From Mesorhizobium atlanticum (lineage in GTDB: Bacteria; Pseudomonadota; Alphaproteobacteria; Rhizobiales; Rhizobiaceae), in NCBI RefSeq assembly GCF_003289965.1, contig NZ_QMBQ01000013.1, positions 1-64,000 on the forward strand: a stretch of DNA of 64,000 nt, read 5' to 3'. Below the pieces are notes generated by a model, which had not been told where the DNA came from, made no database searches, and saw only the letters and a list, made by a program, of their open reading frames with translations. The position numbers and the translations under genes are program-made. Shown piece after piece: positions 1 to 8,556 of the stretch. The stretch's first letter is position 1, and each line of letters opens with the position of its first letter.

Positions 1-293
1 TCCTGCTCGAGCTCGACCAGCGGGTTGGAGGTGCCGGAGATGTTGCGGGTGCCGCCGGCGCCCGAGCCCATCTTGCCGGCAGCGGCCTGGAAGGCGGCAA
101 TCACATCCTCGTTCTGGCCCATGCCGAGATAGTCGTTGGAGCACCAGACGGTGATTTCCTGGGCGCGGCCGTTGGAACGCCAGATGGCGCGCGGGAACTT
201 GCCCACCATGCGCTCGAGGTCGGCGAAGACGCGGTAGCGCCGCTCCGCGTGGAGCTGGTCGATCGCATCCTCGAAAAACCGCTGGTAATTCAT
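1..293 (-). CDS. hemA: 5-aminolevulinate synthase, N-terminal part (runs off the window)
   Basis: The minus strand read from the ATG at 293 gives a protein starting MNYQRFFEDAIDQLHAERRY, followed by RVFADLER, the segment VWCSNDYLGMG and the glycine-rich stretch MGSGAGGTRNISGT. These are hallmarks of the N-terminal part of 5-aminolevulinate synthase, the PLP enzyme that condenses glycine and succinyl-CoA in the C4 heme pathway of alphaproteobacteria. Only about 97 codons are inside the window; the catalytic lysine region lies beyond position 1. It is transcribed away from galE across a 323-bp divergent intergenic region. Confidence 0.93.
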   Translation of the reverse strand, partial: MNYQRFFEDAIDQLHAERRYRVFADLERMVGKFPRAIWRSNGRAQEITVWCSNDYLGMGQNEDVIAAFQAAAGKMGSGAGGTRNISGTSNPLVELEQ

Positions 294-616
294 GTCGACT
301 TCCCAATTTTGCGGCGGATCATAGTCACTGCCCCATGCCGCGTCCACCGGACCCAACCGGTCAAAATGCCACGCCTTTGCCCTGTTCCTAACGATGCCGG
401 ATCGTGGCCTATTCCCGGGGTGTGAACGAGCTTTGTTTCAGTACGATGCCTCGGACGGGAGAAACTGTTACGGGTTTAACATTGGGAGGGTAGTGCATGT
501 CGCCCAAAGTGCGCAGCGGTTTGGGCGAGCGACATAGGCTTTAGCGGGCTTGCGGCGGGGTTTCCAGCACGGGGGCTGTTGAGACAGTTTCCGATAAATC
601 TTGATCAGCGAGGTAG
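294..616. other. Divergent intergenic region hemA/galE with a degenerate repeat
   Basis: This gene-free stretch separates two divergent genes and must hold both promoters, although I could not fix -35/-10 boxes. About 493-553 resembles the rhizobial intergenic repeat better preserved at 29266-29359. It contains a perfect 8-bp hairpin, CGCCCAAA at 501-508 pairing with TTTGGGCG at 520-527. A 15-codon reading frame from 497 to 544 behind a good ribosome-binding site lies entirely in this repeat and is probably not a gene. Confidence 0.5.
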
Positions 617-1615
617 ATGATGACGGTTTTGGTGACGGGTGGTGCCGGTTATATCGGCAGCCATATGGTCTGGGAGCTGCTGGATGCCGGCGAGAGCGTC
701 GTGGTGCTCGACCGGCTTTCCACCGGCTTCGAATGGGCGGTGGCCCCGGAAGCAAAGCTCGTTGTCGGCGATGTCGCCGACCGTGACCTGGTCGGCCGGA
801 TCATCCGCGAAAACGAGGTCGACGCCATCATCCACTTCGCCGGCTCGATCGTGGTGCCGGAATCGGTCGCCGATCCGCTCGGCTATTACGAGAACAACAC
901 CTGCAAGACCCGCACGTTGATCGAGACAGCCGTGCGCGAGGGCGTGCCGCATTTCATCTTCTCTTCCACCGCCGCCGTCTATGGCGGCGCCGGGCTGGAG
1001 CCGGTGCGCGAGGATGCCCGCCTCGCGCCGGAATCGCCCTACGGCCTCTCCAAGCTGATGAGCGAATGGATGCTGCGCGACGCGGCGCTGGCGCACGACA
1101 TCCGCTACACGGCGCTGCGCTATTTCAACGTCGCCGGCGCCGACCCCAAGGGCCGCACCGGGCAGTCGACGCCCGGCGCCACGCATCTCATCAAGGTCGC
1201 CTGCGAGACCGCGCTCGGCAAACGCCCCTTCATGCAGGTCTTCGGCACCGACTACCCGACGCCGGACGGCACCTGCATGCGCGACTACATCCATGTCAGC
1301 GATCTCGCCGCCGCGCACCGGCTGGCGCTGCAGCGGCTGCGCGCCGGCGGCACAAGCCTCGTCGCCAATTGCGGTTACAGCCACGGCTATTCGGTGCTCG
1401 AGGTGATCGACAGCGTGCGCCGCGCCTTCGGCCATGATTTCGATGTCCGCATGGGCGATCGCCGGCCGGGCGACGCCGCCGCCGTGGTTGCCAATTCCGA
1501 GCTTGCCCGCAAGGAGCTCGGCTGGACGCCGCAACGCGACGATCTCGACCTGATCGTCAACGACGCGTTGGCATGGGAGCGCATCCTGACGGGCAAGAAT
1601 TCCGTGAGAAGCTGA
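617..1615 (+). CDS. galE: UDP-glucose 4-epimerase
   Basis: A 332-aa extended short-chain dehydrogenase/reductase. The NAD-binding motif GGAGYIG starts near residue 8. The catalytic set is visible as SST at 116-118 with Y142 and K146 in YGLSK. The ALRYFNVAGA and MRDYIHVSDLA segments are typical of GalE/ExoB. It interconverts UDP-glucose and UDP-galactose for surface polysaccharide and galactose metabolism in the cytoplasm. In rhizobia this family is often called exoB. Length is normal. It stands alone, with 100 bp before the next gene. The function call is firm; the precise physiological role is inferred. Confidence 0.93.
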   Translation: MMTVLVTGGAGYIGSHMVWELLDAGESVVVLDRLSTGFEWAVAPEAKLVVGDVADRDLVGRIIRENEVDAIIHFAGSIVVPESVADPLGYYENNTCKTRTLIETAVREGVPHFIFSSTAAVYGGAGLEPVREDARLAPESPYGLSKLMSEWMLRDAALAHDIRYTALRYFNVAGADPKGRTGQSTPGATHLIKVACETALGKRPFMQVFGTDYPTPDGTCMRDYIHVSDLAAAHRLALQRLRAGGTSLVANCGYSHGYSVLEVIDSVRRAFGHDFDVRMGDRRPGDAAAVVANSELARKELGWTPQRDDLDLIVNDALAWERILTGKNSVRS

Positions 1616-1717
1616 TCTGTTGGGCCAAGGACTCGTCCGGCGCTTGCAGAAGCGGTATTGAGCCTCATGCAGCGGTGCGCTGGCGCGTGCCGCCGCGATA
1701 ATGCTTGAGGGGACGGC

Positions 1718-2974
1718 ATGAAGATCCTGGTTCTTGGCGCCGGCGTGGTTGGCACGGCGGCTGCCTATTATCTGGCAAAGGACGGCCACGAGGTGACGGT
1801 GATCGAGCGCCACGAGGCGGCGGCGCGCGGCACCAGCCAGTCGAATGCCGGCCTGGTGTCGCCTGGCGACGCCACTGCCTGGGCTTCGCCCGCCGCGCTG
1901 AAGACCTTCCTGCGCGCGCTGTGGAACCACGACCTCGGCATCAAGGTCAGGCTGCGCCTCGACCCGTATTTCTATGCCTGGAGCCTGCGCTTCCTGCGCG
2001 AATGCACGGTGAAGCGGCTGCGCGCCAATACCGACATCAAGCTCAGGCTCGCGCTGCATTCCCGCCAGTGCATCAATCAACTGTCGGAGGAGACCGGCAT
2101 CCACTACGACGAGCGCAAGAAGGGCATTCTCTATTTCTTCCGGTCGCAGAAGAGCCTGGACACCGGCACCGACAACTACCGCTATCTGGCCGAGCACGGC
2201 CTGCCGATCGAGATCGTCGGCCGCGAGCGCCTGGCCGAGCTGGAGCCAGGGCTTGCCGGCGTGAAGGAAAAGATTGCCGGCGGCATCTATTCGCCGATCG
2301 ACCAGACCGGCGATTCCAAGCAATTCACCGACAGGCTCGCCGCCTATGCCGCCGAGAAGCTCGGCGTCAAATTCCTGTTCGGCACGACAATCCAGGGCCT
2401 CGACATCGAGGGCGATCGGGTGCGCGCGGTCATCACCTCGGCCGGCCCGGTAACCGGCGACGCGGTCGTCATCTCCCTGGGCCCGGAAAGCGGCCTGCTC
2501 GGCCGGCGCTACGGCATCGACCTGCCGGTCTATCCGGTGAAGGGCTACACAGCGACGATTCCCTTGGAGGATGAGAGCAAGGGGCCGACCATGGGTGGCG
2601 CCGACGAGGACCGGCTGATCGGTTATTCCAGGCTCGGCAATCGCCTGCGCATGTCTTCTACAGCCGAGTTCACCGGCTTTGATCGCAGCTTCAAGCCGGG
2701 TGATTTCAGGACCATCCTGGAAACTGGCAAGGATCTTTTCCCGGGAGCCTTCGACGAGAAGAAGGCCGTGCTCTGGGCCGGCCTGCGGCCGATGATGCCG
2801 AACTCGGTTCCCGTGATTGGTCAGGCGAAATACCGCAACCTCTATCTCGACACCGGCCACGGCCATGTCGGCTGGACCATGGCCTGCGGCTCCGGGCAGT
2901 TCCTGTCGGATGTCGTCGCCGGCAGAAAGCCGCAGATCGATCCCAAAGGATTGCTGTACGGGACGGCACGCTGA
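1718..2974 (+). CDS. dadA: D-amino-acid dehydrogenase (FAD, DadA type)
   Basis: A 418-aa FAD-dependent oxidoreductase of the DAO family. The Rossmann motif GAGVVG is at residues 7-12, followed by an acidic strand end (VIERHEAAARGTS), and the C-terminal segment contains GHGHVGWTMACGSG, which closes around FAD. DadA enzymes oxidatively deaminate D-amino acids to 2-oxo acids and pass electrons to the respiratory chain at the inner membrane. A leading GTGACGG-rich context gives no strong ribosome-binding site beyond TTGAGGGGACGGC just before the ATG, which supports this start. No alanine racemase gene lies next to it, so whether D-alanine is the main substrate is open. Confidence 0.88.
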   Translation: MKILVLGAGVVGTAAAYYLAKDGHEVTVIERHEAAARGTSQSNAGLVSPGDATAWASPAALKTFLRALWNHDLGIKVRLRLDPYFYAWSLRFLRECTVKRLRANTDIKLRLALHSRQCINQLSEETGIHYDERKKGILYFFRSQKSLDTGTDNYRYLAEHGLPIEIVGRERLAELEPGLAGVKEKIAGGIYSPIDQTGDSKQFTDRLAAYAAEKLGVKFLFGTTIQGLDIEGDRVRAVITSAGPVTGDAVVISLGPESGLLGRRYGIDLPVYPVKGYTATIPLEDESKGPTMGGADEDRLIGYSRLGNRLRMSSTAEFTGFDRSFKPGDFRTILETGKDLFPGAFDEKKAVLWAGLRPMMPNSVPVIGQAKYRNLYLDTGHGHVGWTMACGSGQFLSDVVAGRKPQIDPKGLLYGTAR

Positions 2975-2997
2975 AACCTCTATCTAGTCGCCGACGT

Positions 2998-3190
2998 TGG
3001 CACCGCCCTCATCCGCCCTCCGGGCACCTTCTCCCCGTAAACGGGGCGAAGGGGCTGGCCGCGCCGCCGGCGCCCATTCTGTGCCGTCGAAAATTGGCGA
3101 AGGCCGCGACAACAGCCCTTTCACCCCGTCACTCTACGGGGAGAAATGCCCGGCAGGGCAATGAGGGGCAGCGCCGGCCTCTCAGAAAAA
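2998..3190. repeat. Composite palindromic intergenic repeat (family 1)
   Basis: Two facing half-elements fill the gap between dadA and rhaK. The left half contains CCTTCTCCCCG with ACGGGG; the right contains ACGGGGAGAA followed by GGCAGGGCAATGAGGGGCAG. The same core recurs at 8407-8556, 12713-12772 and 44118-44262. The convergent position suggests an element that forms stem-loops at the ends of both transcripts. Confidence 0.75.
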
Positions 3191-3193
3191 GGG

Positions 3194-4552
3194 CTACGTC
3201 CGTACGGCTAGCCACCACGCCTTTACATAGTCGCCCCAGACCCGGTCCGCCGGTGGTTCCGTTTGTTCGCTTTTGCTTCCTGTCTCAATGCCATCCGACG
3301 CCAGCAGCGCGGCGCCGATGCTGGTCCCGGTCGTGGTCTCCGAGGCAACGACCGGCCGCCCTGTCGCTGCTGCCAGCATGCGGATGAAAAGCGGGTTGCG
3401 CGCGAAAGGTCCCTCGACGGTCGTCGGTCCGTCGCCGCCGATCAGTTCCAGGCAGGTCGCGGTCATCAGCGCCAGATAGAATGAGATGACGGCGAAGCGC
3501 TGGCCGGAGCTCAGATCGTCGGCGTTATGCCATTGCGCGGCGCGATGCGGAAAGGGTCCGGAGCCCTGTTGAATGGAAGGCAGCAGCAAGACCTGGCGCG
3601 CCAGAACGGCGGCGACATCGTCATCGCTCCATTCCTGCGGCTGGTCCTTGGTCAGCAGCGAAAATTCGCGTCCGCCCATGAAGCGCGCCGATGGCACGGG
3701 ATCGCCGAGCGCGTTGACGTTGACCAGCGTGTCGCGCGCCGCATCGAGCTCGACCTTCCGGCCGCCAACCGCCATCGACACAACCCATGTACCGGTCGAG
3801 ACGACGGAGAAGGGCGGCGCGTCGGACAGCAGATGCGGCAGCAGCGAGGCGTTGGAATCGTGCAGTCCGCAGAAAACCGGCGTCTGTGGGCCCAGCCCTG
3901 TCCGTTGCGCAATCGCTGGCAGGATCGGGCCAAGTCGGTCCTTGGCCGGCCGCGCCGGCGCCATCAACCGGCGCCAGCCGATCCTGTCGACCAGCGATGA
4001 ATAGTCGGATGTCCAAGGATTCCACAGGTCGGTGTGGCAGCCGAGTGACGTCACCTCATTGGCGACGACGCCGGTCAGCCGCAGCGCCCAGTATTGCGGA
4101 TACATCAGCATCACGGCGGCCCTGGCGAATTCCGCCGGGAAGCGCTTCTGCTGCCAGAAGAACTGCGCGCCGAGATTGAGGCCGATGGGCAAGCGCGGCG
4201 TGCCGGTCTCGGCGAAGGGCGGGCGCACCGCGTCGTAGTCGGCCGCAAGCTGCTCGGGGCCGTCGAATTCATAGTCGAGCACCGGCAGCACTAGTTCGCC
4301 GGCGGCGTCGACCAGCGCGCCAGTCGCGCCATGCGTGGTGATCGAGATCGCATCGATGCGCCGTTCGCGGTTGAGATCGGCGAGGCTGTCGAGGATGAAC
4401 GTCCACAGCGCCTCGACATCGTGATGCGGGTAGGGCGCGCCCCGCACCGGTGCGTTGGTCATTCGGCGCAGCGCGATCTCGCTCAGCGTCGCGCGATCGA
4501 CCAGCGCCACCTTGGCGTTGGTCTTGCCGATATCGATGACGGCGACGATCAT
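3194..4552 (-). CDS. rhaK: L-rhamnulokinase-like FGGY carbohydrate kinase
   Basis: A 452-aa kinase of the FGGY (ASKHA) superfamily. The N-terminal phosphate-binding segment is AVIDIGKTNAKVAL and a CGLHDSNASL segment near the middle carries the expected catalytic aspartate. I chose the ATG at 4552 because it overlaps the rhaM stop as ATGA, indicating translational coupling; an upstream in-frame extension would run through rhaM. In Rhizobium leguminosarum the equivalent kinase is the last gene of the rhamnose transport operon and is needed both for phosphorylation and for transport. It is shorter than E. coli RhaB and belongs to the rhizobial RhaK type. Confidence 0.88.
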   Translation of the reverse strand: MIVAVIDIGKTNAKVALVDRATLSEIALRRMTNAPVRGAPYPHHDVEALWTFILDSLADLNRERRIDAISITTHGATGALVDAAGELVLPVLDYEFDGPEQLAADYDAVRPPFAETGTPRLPIGLNLGAQFFWQQKRFPAEFARAAVMLMYPQYWALRLTGVVANEVTSLGCHTDLWNPWTSDYSSLVDRIGWRRLMAPARPAKDRLGPILPAIAQRTGLGPQTPVFCGLHDSNASLLPHLLSDAPPFSVVSTGTWVVSMAVGGRKVELDAARDTLVNVNALGDPVPSARFMGGREFSLLTKDQPQEWSDDDVAAVLARQVLLLPSIQQGSGPFPHRAAQWHNADDLSSGQRFAVISFYLALMTATCLELIGGDGPTTVEGPFARNPLFIRMLAAATGRPVVASETTTGTSIGAALLASDGIETGSKSEQTEPPADRVWGDYVKAWWLAVRT

Positions 4553-4863
4553 GCCATTTGGAACATTGTTTCCAGCGGCACCGCCACCGGCTCGTTGTCG
4601 GGTTTGGTCTCCATCACGTCGGCCATATGCGCCCACCATCGCTGCATCACCGGGTGCTTCGGCAGGTCGGCCATACTGTGGTCGTCGCGGCACCACAGCA
4701 CGCCGAACAGGATATTGGTCTCCTCGTCGAGATGGATCGAATAGTCGGAAACGCCGGCCTCTCTCAGCAGCGCCACCAGCTCGGGCCAGATCTCGTCGTG
4801 GCGGCGCTTGTACTCGGCCTTCATGCCGTGATTGAGCTTCATCTTGAAGGCGTATTTCTCCAT
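4549..4863 (-). CDS. rhaM: L-rhamnose mutarotase
   Basis: A 104-aa protein of the L-rhamnose mutarotase family (RhaM, called RhaU in R. leguminosarum). It starts MEKYAFKMKLNHGMKAEYKR and contains the conserved H-E-I-W-P and DYSIHLD segments, which include the histidine, aspartate and tryptophan residues used by the family. It interconverts alpha and beta anomers of L-rhamnose in the cytoplasm so that isomerase and transporter products match. It touches rhaQ upstream and overlaps rhaK downstream by 4 nt. Confidence 0.92.
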   Translation of the reverse strand: MEKYAFKMKLNHGMKAEYKRRHDEIWPELVALLREAGVSDYSIHLDEETNILFGVLWCRDDHSMADLPKHPVMQRWWAHMADVMETKPDNEPVAVPLETMFQMA

Positions 4864-5864
4864 CAGGCGAAGCGTCCTTCGCGCAGCCGCCGCCAGATGA
4901 TCGGCAGCGCAATGACGATGATCAGCAACAGGCCGATGAAGATCGACATGACGATGCCCGGCACGTTGAGCAGGCCGAGCCCAAACGTCACCAGCCCCAT
5001 GATAAAGGCGGCAAGCACGACGCCCAGAATGCTGCCGGCGCCGCCGAGGATCGACACACCCCCAAGCACCACCATGGTGATCGCCTCAAGCTCATAGCCC
5101 TGCGCGATGGACGGCCTTGTCGAGCCGAGCCGCGAGGTGATCAGCACCGAGGCGATGCCCGACATCAGCCCGGTCAGGCAGAACAGGATGAATTTTATAC
5201 GGTCGACGCGCACCCCGGAGAACTGGCAGGCGACTGGATTGTTGCCGGTGGCAAAGACCCGGCGGCCGAAGCTCGTGCGGTGCAGCACGAACCAGTAAAC
5301 CATGGCCGCGAAGAGGAACAGCGCCAGCTCGAACGAGAAGACCCACCAGACATAGCCCTGGCCGAAGAACGCAAAACTCTCCGGATAGCCTTTATAGGCC
5401 TGGTCGCCGAGGATGATGAAGGCGATGCCGCGAAACAGGCTCATCGTGCCGATGGTGACGACGATGGAGGGCAGGCCGAGACGGGTGACGAGCAGCCCGT
5501 TGAAAGCGCCGCAGGCGAGCCCGACGGCAATCCCGATCGCCACCAGCATCGGAGTGCTGGCGCCGGCTTGCACGGCCATGCCCATCATGGTCGAGGCTAA
5601 AGCCACGATCGCGGCGACGGAGAGGTCGATCTCGCCGGAGATGATCAGCAGCGCCATGGCAAGCGCGATCAGCCCTTTTTCCGTGAAGTTGAAGGTCAGG
5701 TCCGACAGCGACCACGGATCGAGGAAATAGGGTGACGCAAAACTGTTCACCGCGAAGATGGCGACCGCGATGACGACCAGCAGCGCCTCCCAGGAGAAGA
5801 TCGCCGAGGACAGCGGCTTGTCGAGCCGGTCGGGGATATGGCGCGGGGCAGGGCTGTCGGTCAT
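4863..5864 (-). CDS. rhaQ: Rhamnose ABC transporter permease
   Basis: A 333-aa inner-membrane protein of the RbsC-like sugar permease family with about ten hydrophobic segments. The loop with LGLPSIVVTIGTMSLFRG and the C-terminal stretch GGVSILGGAGSILG are diagnostic. It is the second of two paralogous permeases in this operon and should form the membrane channel with RhaP. Its start overlaps the rhaP stop as ATGA, so the two are translationally coupled. Confidence 0.9.
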   Translation of the reverse strand: MTDSPAPRHIPDRLDKPLSSAIFSWEALLVVIAVAIFAVNSFASPYFLDPWSLSDLTFNFTEKGLIALAMALLIISGEIDLSVAAIVALASTMMGMAVQAGASTPMLVAIGIAVGLACGAFNGLLVTRLGLPSIVVTIGTMSLFRGIAFIILGDQAYKGYPESFAFFGQGYVWWVFSFELALFLFAAMVYWFVLHRTSFGRRVFATGNNPVACQFSGVRVDRIKFILFCLTGLMSGIASVLITSRLGSTRPSIAQGYELEAITMVVLGGVSILGGAGSILGVVLAAFIMGLVTFGLGLLNVPGIVMSIFIGLLLIIVIALPIIWRRLREGRFA

Positions 5865-6838
5865 GCCGCTTCCGCCTTTCTCAGGATGATGCGGCCCTGT
5901 CGGCGCTCGCCGCGCGCATTGAGCACCACGGCGAGGATGATGGCGCTGCCCGAGATCGCCATCTGCCAGAAAGGCGAGATGTTGATGACCGGCAGCGCGT
6001 TGGAGATGATGCCGAGGAACAGCGCCCCCAGCACCGCCCCGCCGACCGAGCCGATGCCACCGGCGATCGAGATGCCGCCGATGACGCAGGCGGCGATGAT
6101 GTTGAGCTCATAGCCGTTGGCGACCTCGACCGAGGCGATCACATAGCGCGAGATCCATAAGTATCCGGCGAGCCCGCCGATCATGCCGGAGATGCAGAAG
6201 ACGATGAATTTCGTGCGGCCGACATCGATGCCGGCATAGACCGATGCGGTCGGGTTGACGCCGATGGCGTAGATCGAGCGGCCGATTTGCGTGCGCGTCA
6301 TCACCAGGAAGAACAGCGCGATCACGATGATGGCGATCCAGGACAGCACCGGCAGGCCGAGCAAGGCGGCGCGCTGGAAATTGATGAAGTCCGGGCTCAT
6401 CTGGTCGGCATTGACCCAGGCGCCGCCGGAGACGACGAAGGTGGCGCCGCGGTAGATGGTGAGCGTGCCCAGCGTCACCACGATCGACGGGATGTTCAGC
6501 CGCCACACCAGGAAACCGTTGATCGCGCCGAGCACCAGCCCGACGAGCAACGCGATGACGATCAGCGCCGGGATCGGGATCGCCGGATGCGCGGCGTTCA
6601 GCATCGCCACCACCATGCCGGTGAAGCACAGGTTGGACGCCATCGAGAGGTCGATCGAGCGCGTCAGGATGACCACCATCTGTCCGAGCGCCAGGATCAT
6701 CAGGATCGACGTGTCGTTGAACACCTGGCGCAGATTGGCCGGGTCGGCGAAGCCGGGGAAGCGCGTCGAGATCAGGCCGATCAGCACGACGATGCCGGCC
6801 AGCAGCCAGATCTCGCGATATTTGAGGAAATTCTTCAT
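5861..6838 (-). CDS. rhaP: Rhamnose ABC transporter permease
   Basis: A 325-aa polytopic inner-membrane protein of the RbsC/AraH permease family. It shows the conserved NIPSIVVTLGTLTIYRGATF loop and the GGISIAGGIGSVGG segment near the C-terminus. It is a paralogue of the downstream rhaQ and probably pairs with it. Start and stop overlap its neighbours by 4 nt on both sides, consistent with balanced production of transporter subunits. Confidence 0.9.
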   Translation of the reverse strand: MKNFLKYREIWLLAGIVVLIGLISTRFPGFADPANLRQVFNDTSILMILALGQMVVILTRSIDLSMASNLCFTGMVVAMLNAAHPAIPIPALIVIALLVGLVLGAINGFLVWRLNIPSIVVTLGTLTIYRGATFVVSGGAWVNADQMSPDFINFQRAALLGLPVLSWIAIIVIALFFLVMTRTQIGRSIYAIGVNPTASVYAGIDVGRTKFIVFCISGMIGGLAGYLWISRYVIASVEVANGYELNIIAACVIGGISIAGGIGSVGGAVLGALFLGIISNALPVINISPFWQMAISGSAIILAVVLNARGERRQGRIILRKAEAA

Positions 6839-8406
6839 GCCACGATCCCCGCTGCCGTTCGAACCAGCGTCTCGGCGTCGAGACCCTTGTTGTCATAGGT
6901 CGCGGCGATGCGGCCTTCGCGCATGACCACGACGCGGTCGGACATGCCGAGAATTTCCGGCAGTTCCGACGACACCATGATCACCGACAACCCTTGCGCG
7001 ACCAGCTCGGCCATGAAGCCGTGCACGGCCGCCTTGGAGCCGATGTCGATGCCTTTGGTCGGCTCGTCGAGGATGATGACCTTCGGCGTCGTCGCCAGCC
7101 ATTTGGCGATGACCACCTTCTGCTGGTTGCCGCCGGACAGCGTGCCGACATCCTGGCTGAGCGATGAGGCGCGCAGGTCGAGCCGCTCGGTGTAGGAGCG
7201 GGCGAGCGTGAATTCTTCCGCGAGCCTCAGCACGCCGGATTTCGAGGTGCGTTTGAGCGAAGGCAGCGAAACGTTCTGGAAAATCGGCAGGCCGATCACC
7301 ACGCCCTGCTTGCCGCGTTCCTCCGGCACATAGACGATGCCGGCCTCGATGGAGTCCGCGGCCGATTTCGGCGCGATCGTCTGGCCATCCAGTGAAATCT
7401 CGCCTCGGCTGGTGCGGGTGATCCCGGCGATCGCCTGCATCACCTCGCTGCGCCCGGCGCCGACCAGCCCGTAGAAGCCGAGGATCTCGCCCTTGCGCAA
7501 TTCGAAGCCGATGTCGTCGAATTCGGTCGGATGCGACAGGCCCGAAACCGACAGCACCGGCGCGCCGATCTTCGGCTCGCGCTGCGGAAAGATGTGGTCG
7601 ACGTTGCGGCCGACCATCATGCGCACGATCTCGTTCTGGCCGGTGTCCTTCAGCAGGCCTTCGCCCACCATCTCGCCATCGCGGAAGACGGTGTAGCGGT
7701 CGGCTATGCGGTAGATTTCGTCGAACTTGTGGCTGATGAAGAGCACTGCCTTGCCTTCGCTCTTCAGGAATTCGATCAGCAGGAAAAGCTCCTCGATCTC
7801 CTTCATCGAGAGCGCCGCGGTCGGCTCGTCCATGATGACGATGCGCGCATCGATCGACATCGCGCGGGCGACGGCAACCAGATGCTTGTTGGCGATGCCG
7901 AGATCCTTCAGCCGCGCATCGGCATCGATATGGCCGGCGCGCATCGTCTCCAGCACCTCGCGGGCATTGTTGCGCATGGTGCGCCAGTCGATGGTGCCGA
8001 AGCGGGTGCGCGGCGCGTGGCCGAGGAAGATGTTTTCGGCGACCGACAGATCGTCGAACAGCACCGTTTCCTGGTGGATGGCGGTGATGCCGTGGCCGAA
8101 GGCGGCATGCGCGCTGGGCAGCGTCGTGGCCTGGCCGTCGATGCCGATCTCGCCCGAATCGGGCTGATAGATGCCGGTCATGATCTTGACCAGCGTCGAC
8201 TTGCCGGCGCCGTTCTCGCCGATCAGCGCCGTCACTTGCCCGGGGTAGAGCGACAGGCTGACATTGTGCAGGGCGCGCACGCCTGGGAAACTCTTCGAGA
8301 TGCCCGTGAGCGTCAGACGGGGAACTGAGGCCGGGGGGCGCTTCTGTATCGTGCCGTGATGGGCCGTCGTATCCATAGTCGTATCAAGCCCGTCCATGTT
8401 CCGCAT
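6835..8406 (-). CDS. rhaT: Rhamnose ABC transporter, dual-domain ATPase
   Basis: A 523-aa sugar-type ABC ATPase with two nucleotide-binding domains. Domain 1 has Walker A GENGAGKST and Walker B IVIMDEPTAAL. Its signature motif is degenerate (LGIANKHLVAVARAM). Domain 2 has the non-canonical Walker A of this family, GLVGAGRSEVM, but a complete signature LSGGNQQKV and IILDEPTKG. It powers rhamnose uptake with RhaP, RhaQ and RhaS. In-frame ATGs at codons 4 and 11 are possible alternative starts; the first 25 residues are not part of the ABC fold. Confidence 0.9.
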   Translation of the reverse strand: MRNMDGLDTTMDTTAHHGTIQKRPPASVPRLTLTGISKSFPGVRALHNVSLSLYPGQVTALIGENGAGKSTLVKIMTGIYQPDSGEIGIDGQATTLPSAHAAFGHGITAIHQETVLFDDLSVAENIFLGHAPRTRFGTIDWRTMRNNAREVLETMRAGHIDADARLKDLGIANKHLVAVARAMSIDARIVIMDEPTAALSMKEIEELFLLIEFLKSEGKAVLFISHKFDEIYRIADRYTVFRDGEMVGEGLLKDTGQNEIVRMMVGRNVDHIFPQREPKIGAPVLSVSGLSHPTEFDDIGFELRKGEILGFYGLVGAGRSEVMQAIAGITRTSRGEISLDGQTIAPKSAADSIEAGIVYVPEERGKQGVVIGLPIFQNVSLPSLKRTSKSGVLRLAEEFTLARSYTERLDLRASSLSQDVGTLSGGNQQKVVIAKWLATTPKVIILDEPTKGIDIGSKAAVHGFMAELVAQGLSVIMVSSELPEILGMSDRVVVMREGRIAATYDNKGLDAETLVRTAAGIVA

Positions 8407-8556
8407 TGACTCCCCCTCACCCGACCTTCGCTTCGCTCGGTCGACCTCTCCCCGAGGGGAGAGGAGGTTTGCGAGCTTGGCTCCAGGCTCTTCTCCGCAT
8501 CGGGGAGAAGGTGGCCGCGAAGCGGCCGGATGAGGGGCAGCGCCGTCAGTCCGAGA
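8407..8556. repeat. Palindromic repeat (family 1) between rhaS and rhaT
   Basis: This intercistronic element contains CTCTCCCCGAGGGGAGAGG and a second arm with CGGGGAGAAGGTGGCCGCGAAGCGGCCGGATGAGGGGCAG, described here in parts: a stem CTCTCCCC/GGGGAGAG, a stem GGCCGC/GCGGCC, and the common tail GGATGAGGGGCAGCGCC. It sits directly downstream of the binding-protein gene rhaS in the transcript. That position matches the mRNA-stabilising palindromes known after malE in enteric bacteria. Confidence 0.8.

Noticed and set aside
497..544. A 15-codon leader peptide with a good ribosome-binding site upstream of galE
   Set aside because: It lies wholly within a repeat family member that occurs elsewhere, so the frame is probably accidental.
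605..2866. A 753-codon open frame on the minus strand opposite galE and dadA
   Set aside because: It lies antisense to two well-supported genes, has biased low-complexity composition, and reflects the GC3 bias of the real genes.
2998..3190. A CRISPR-like array because of repeated palindromic units
   Set aside because: Only two facing half-units, no regular spacers, and dispersed copies elsewhere in the window.
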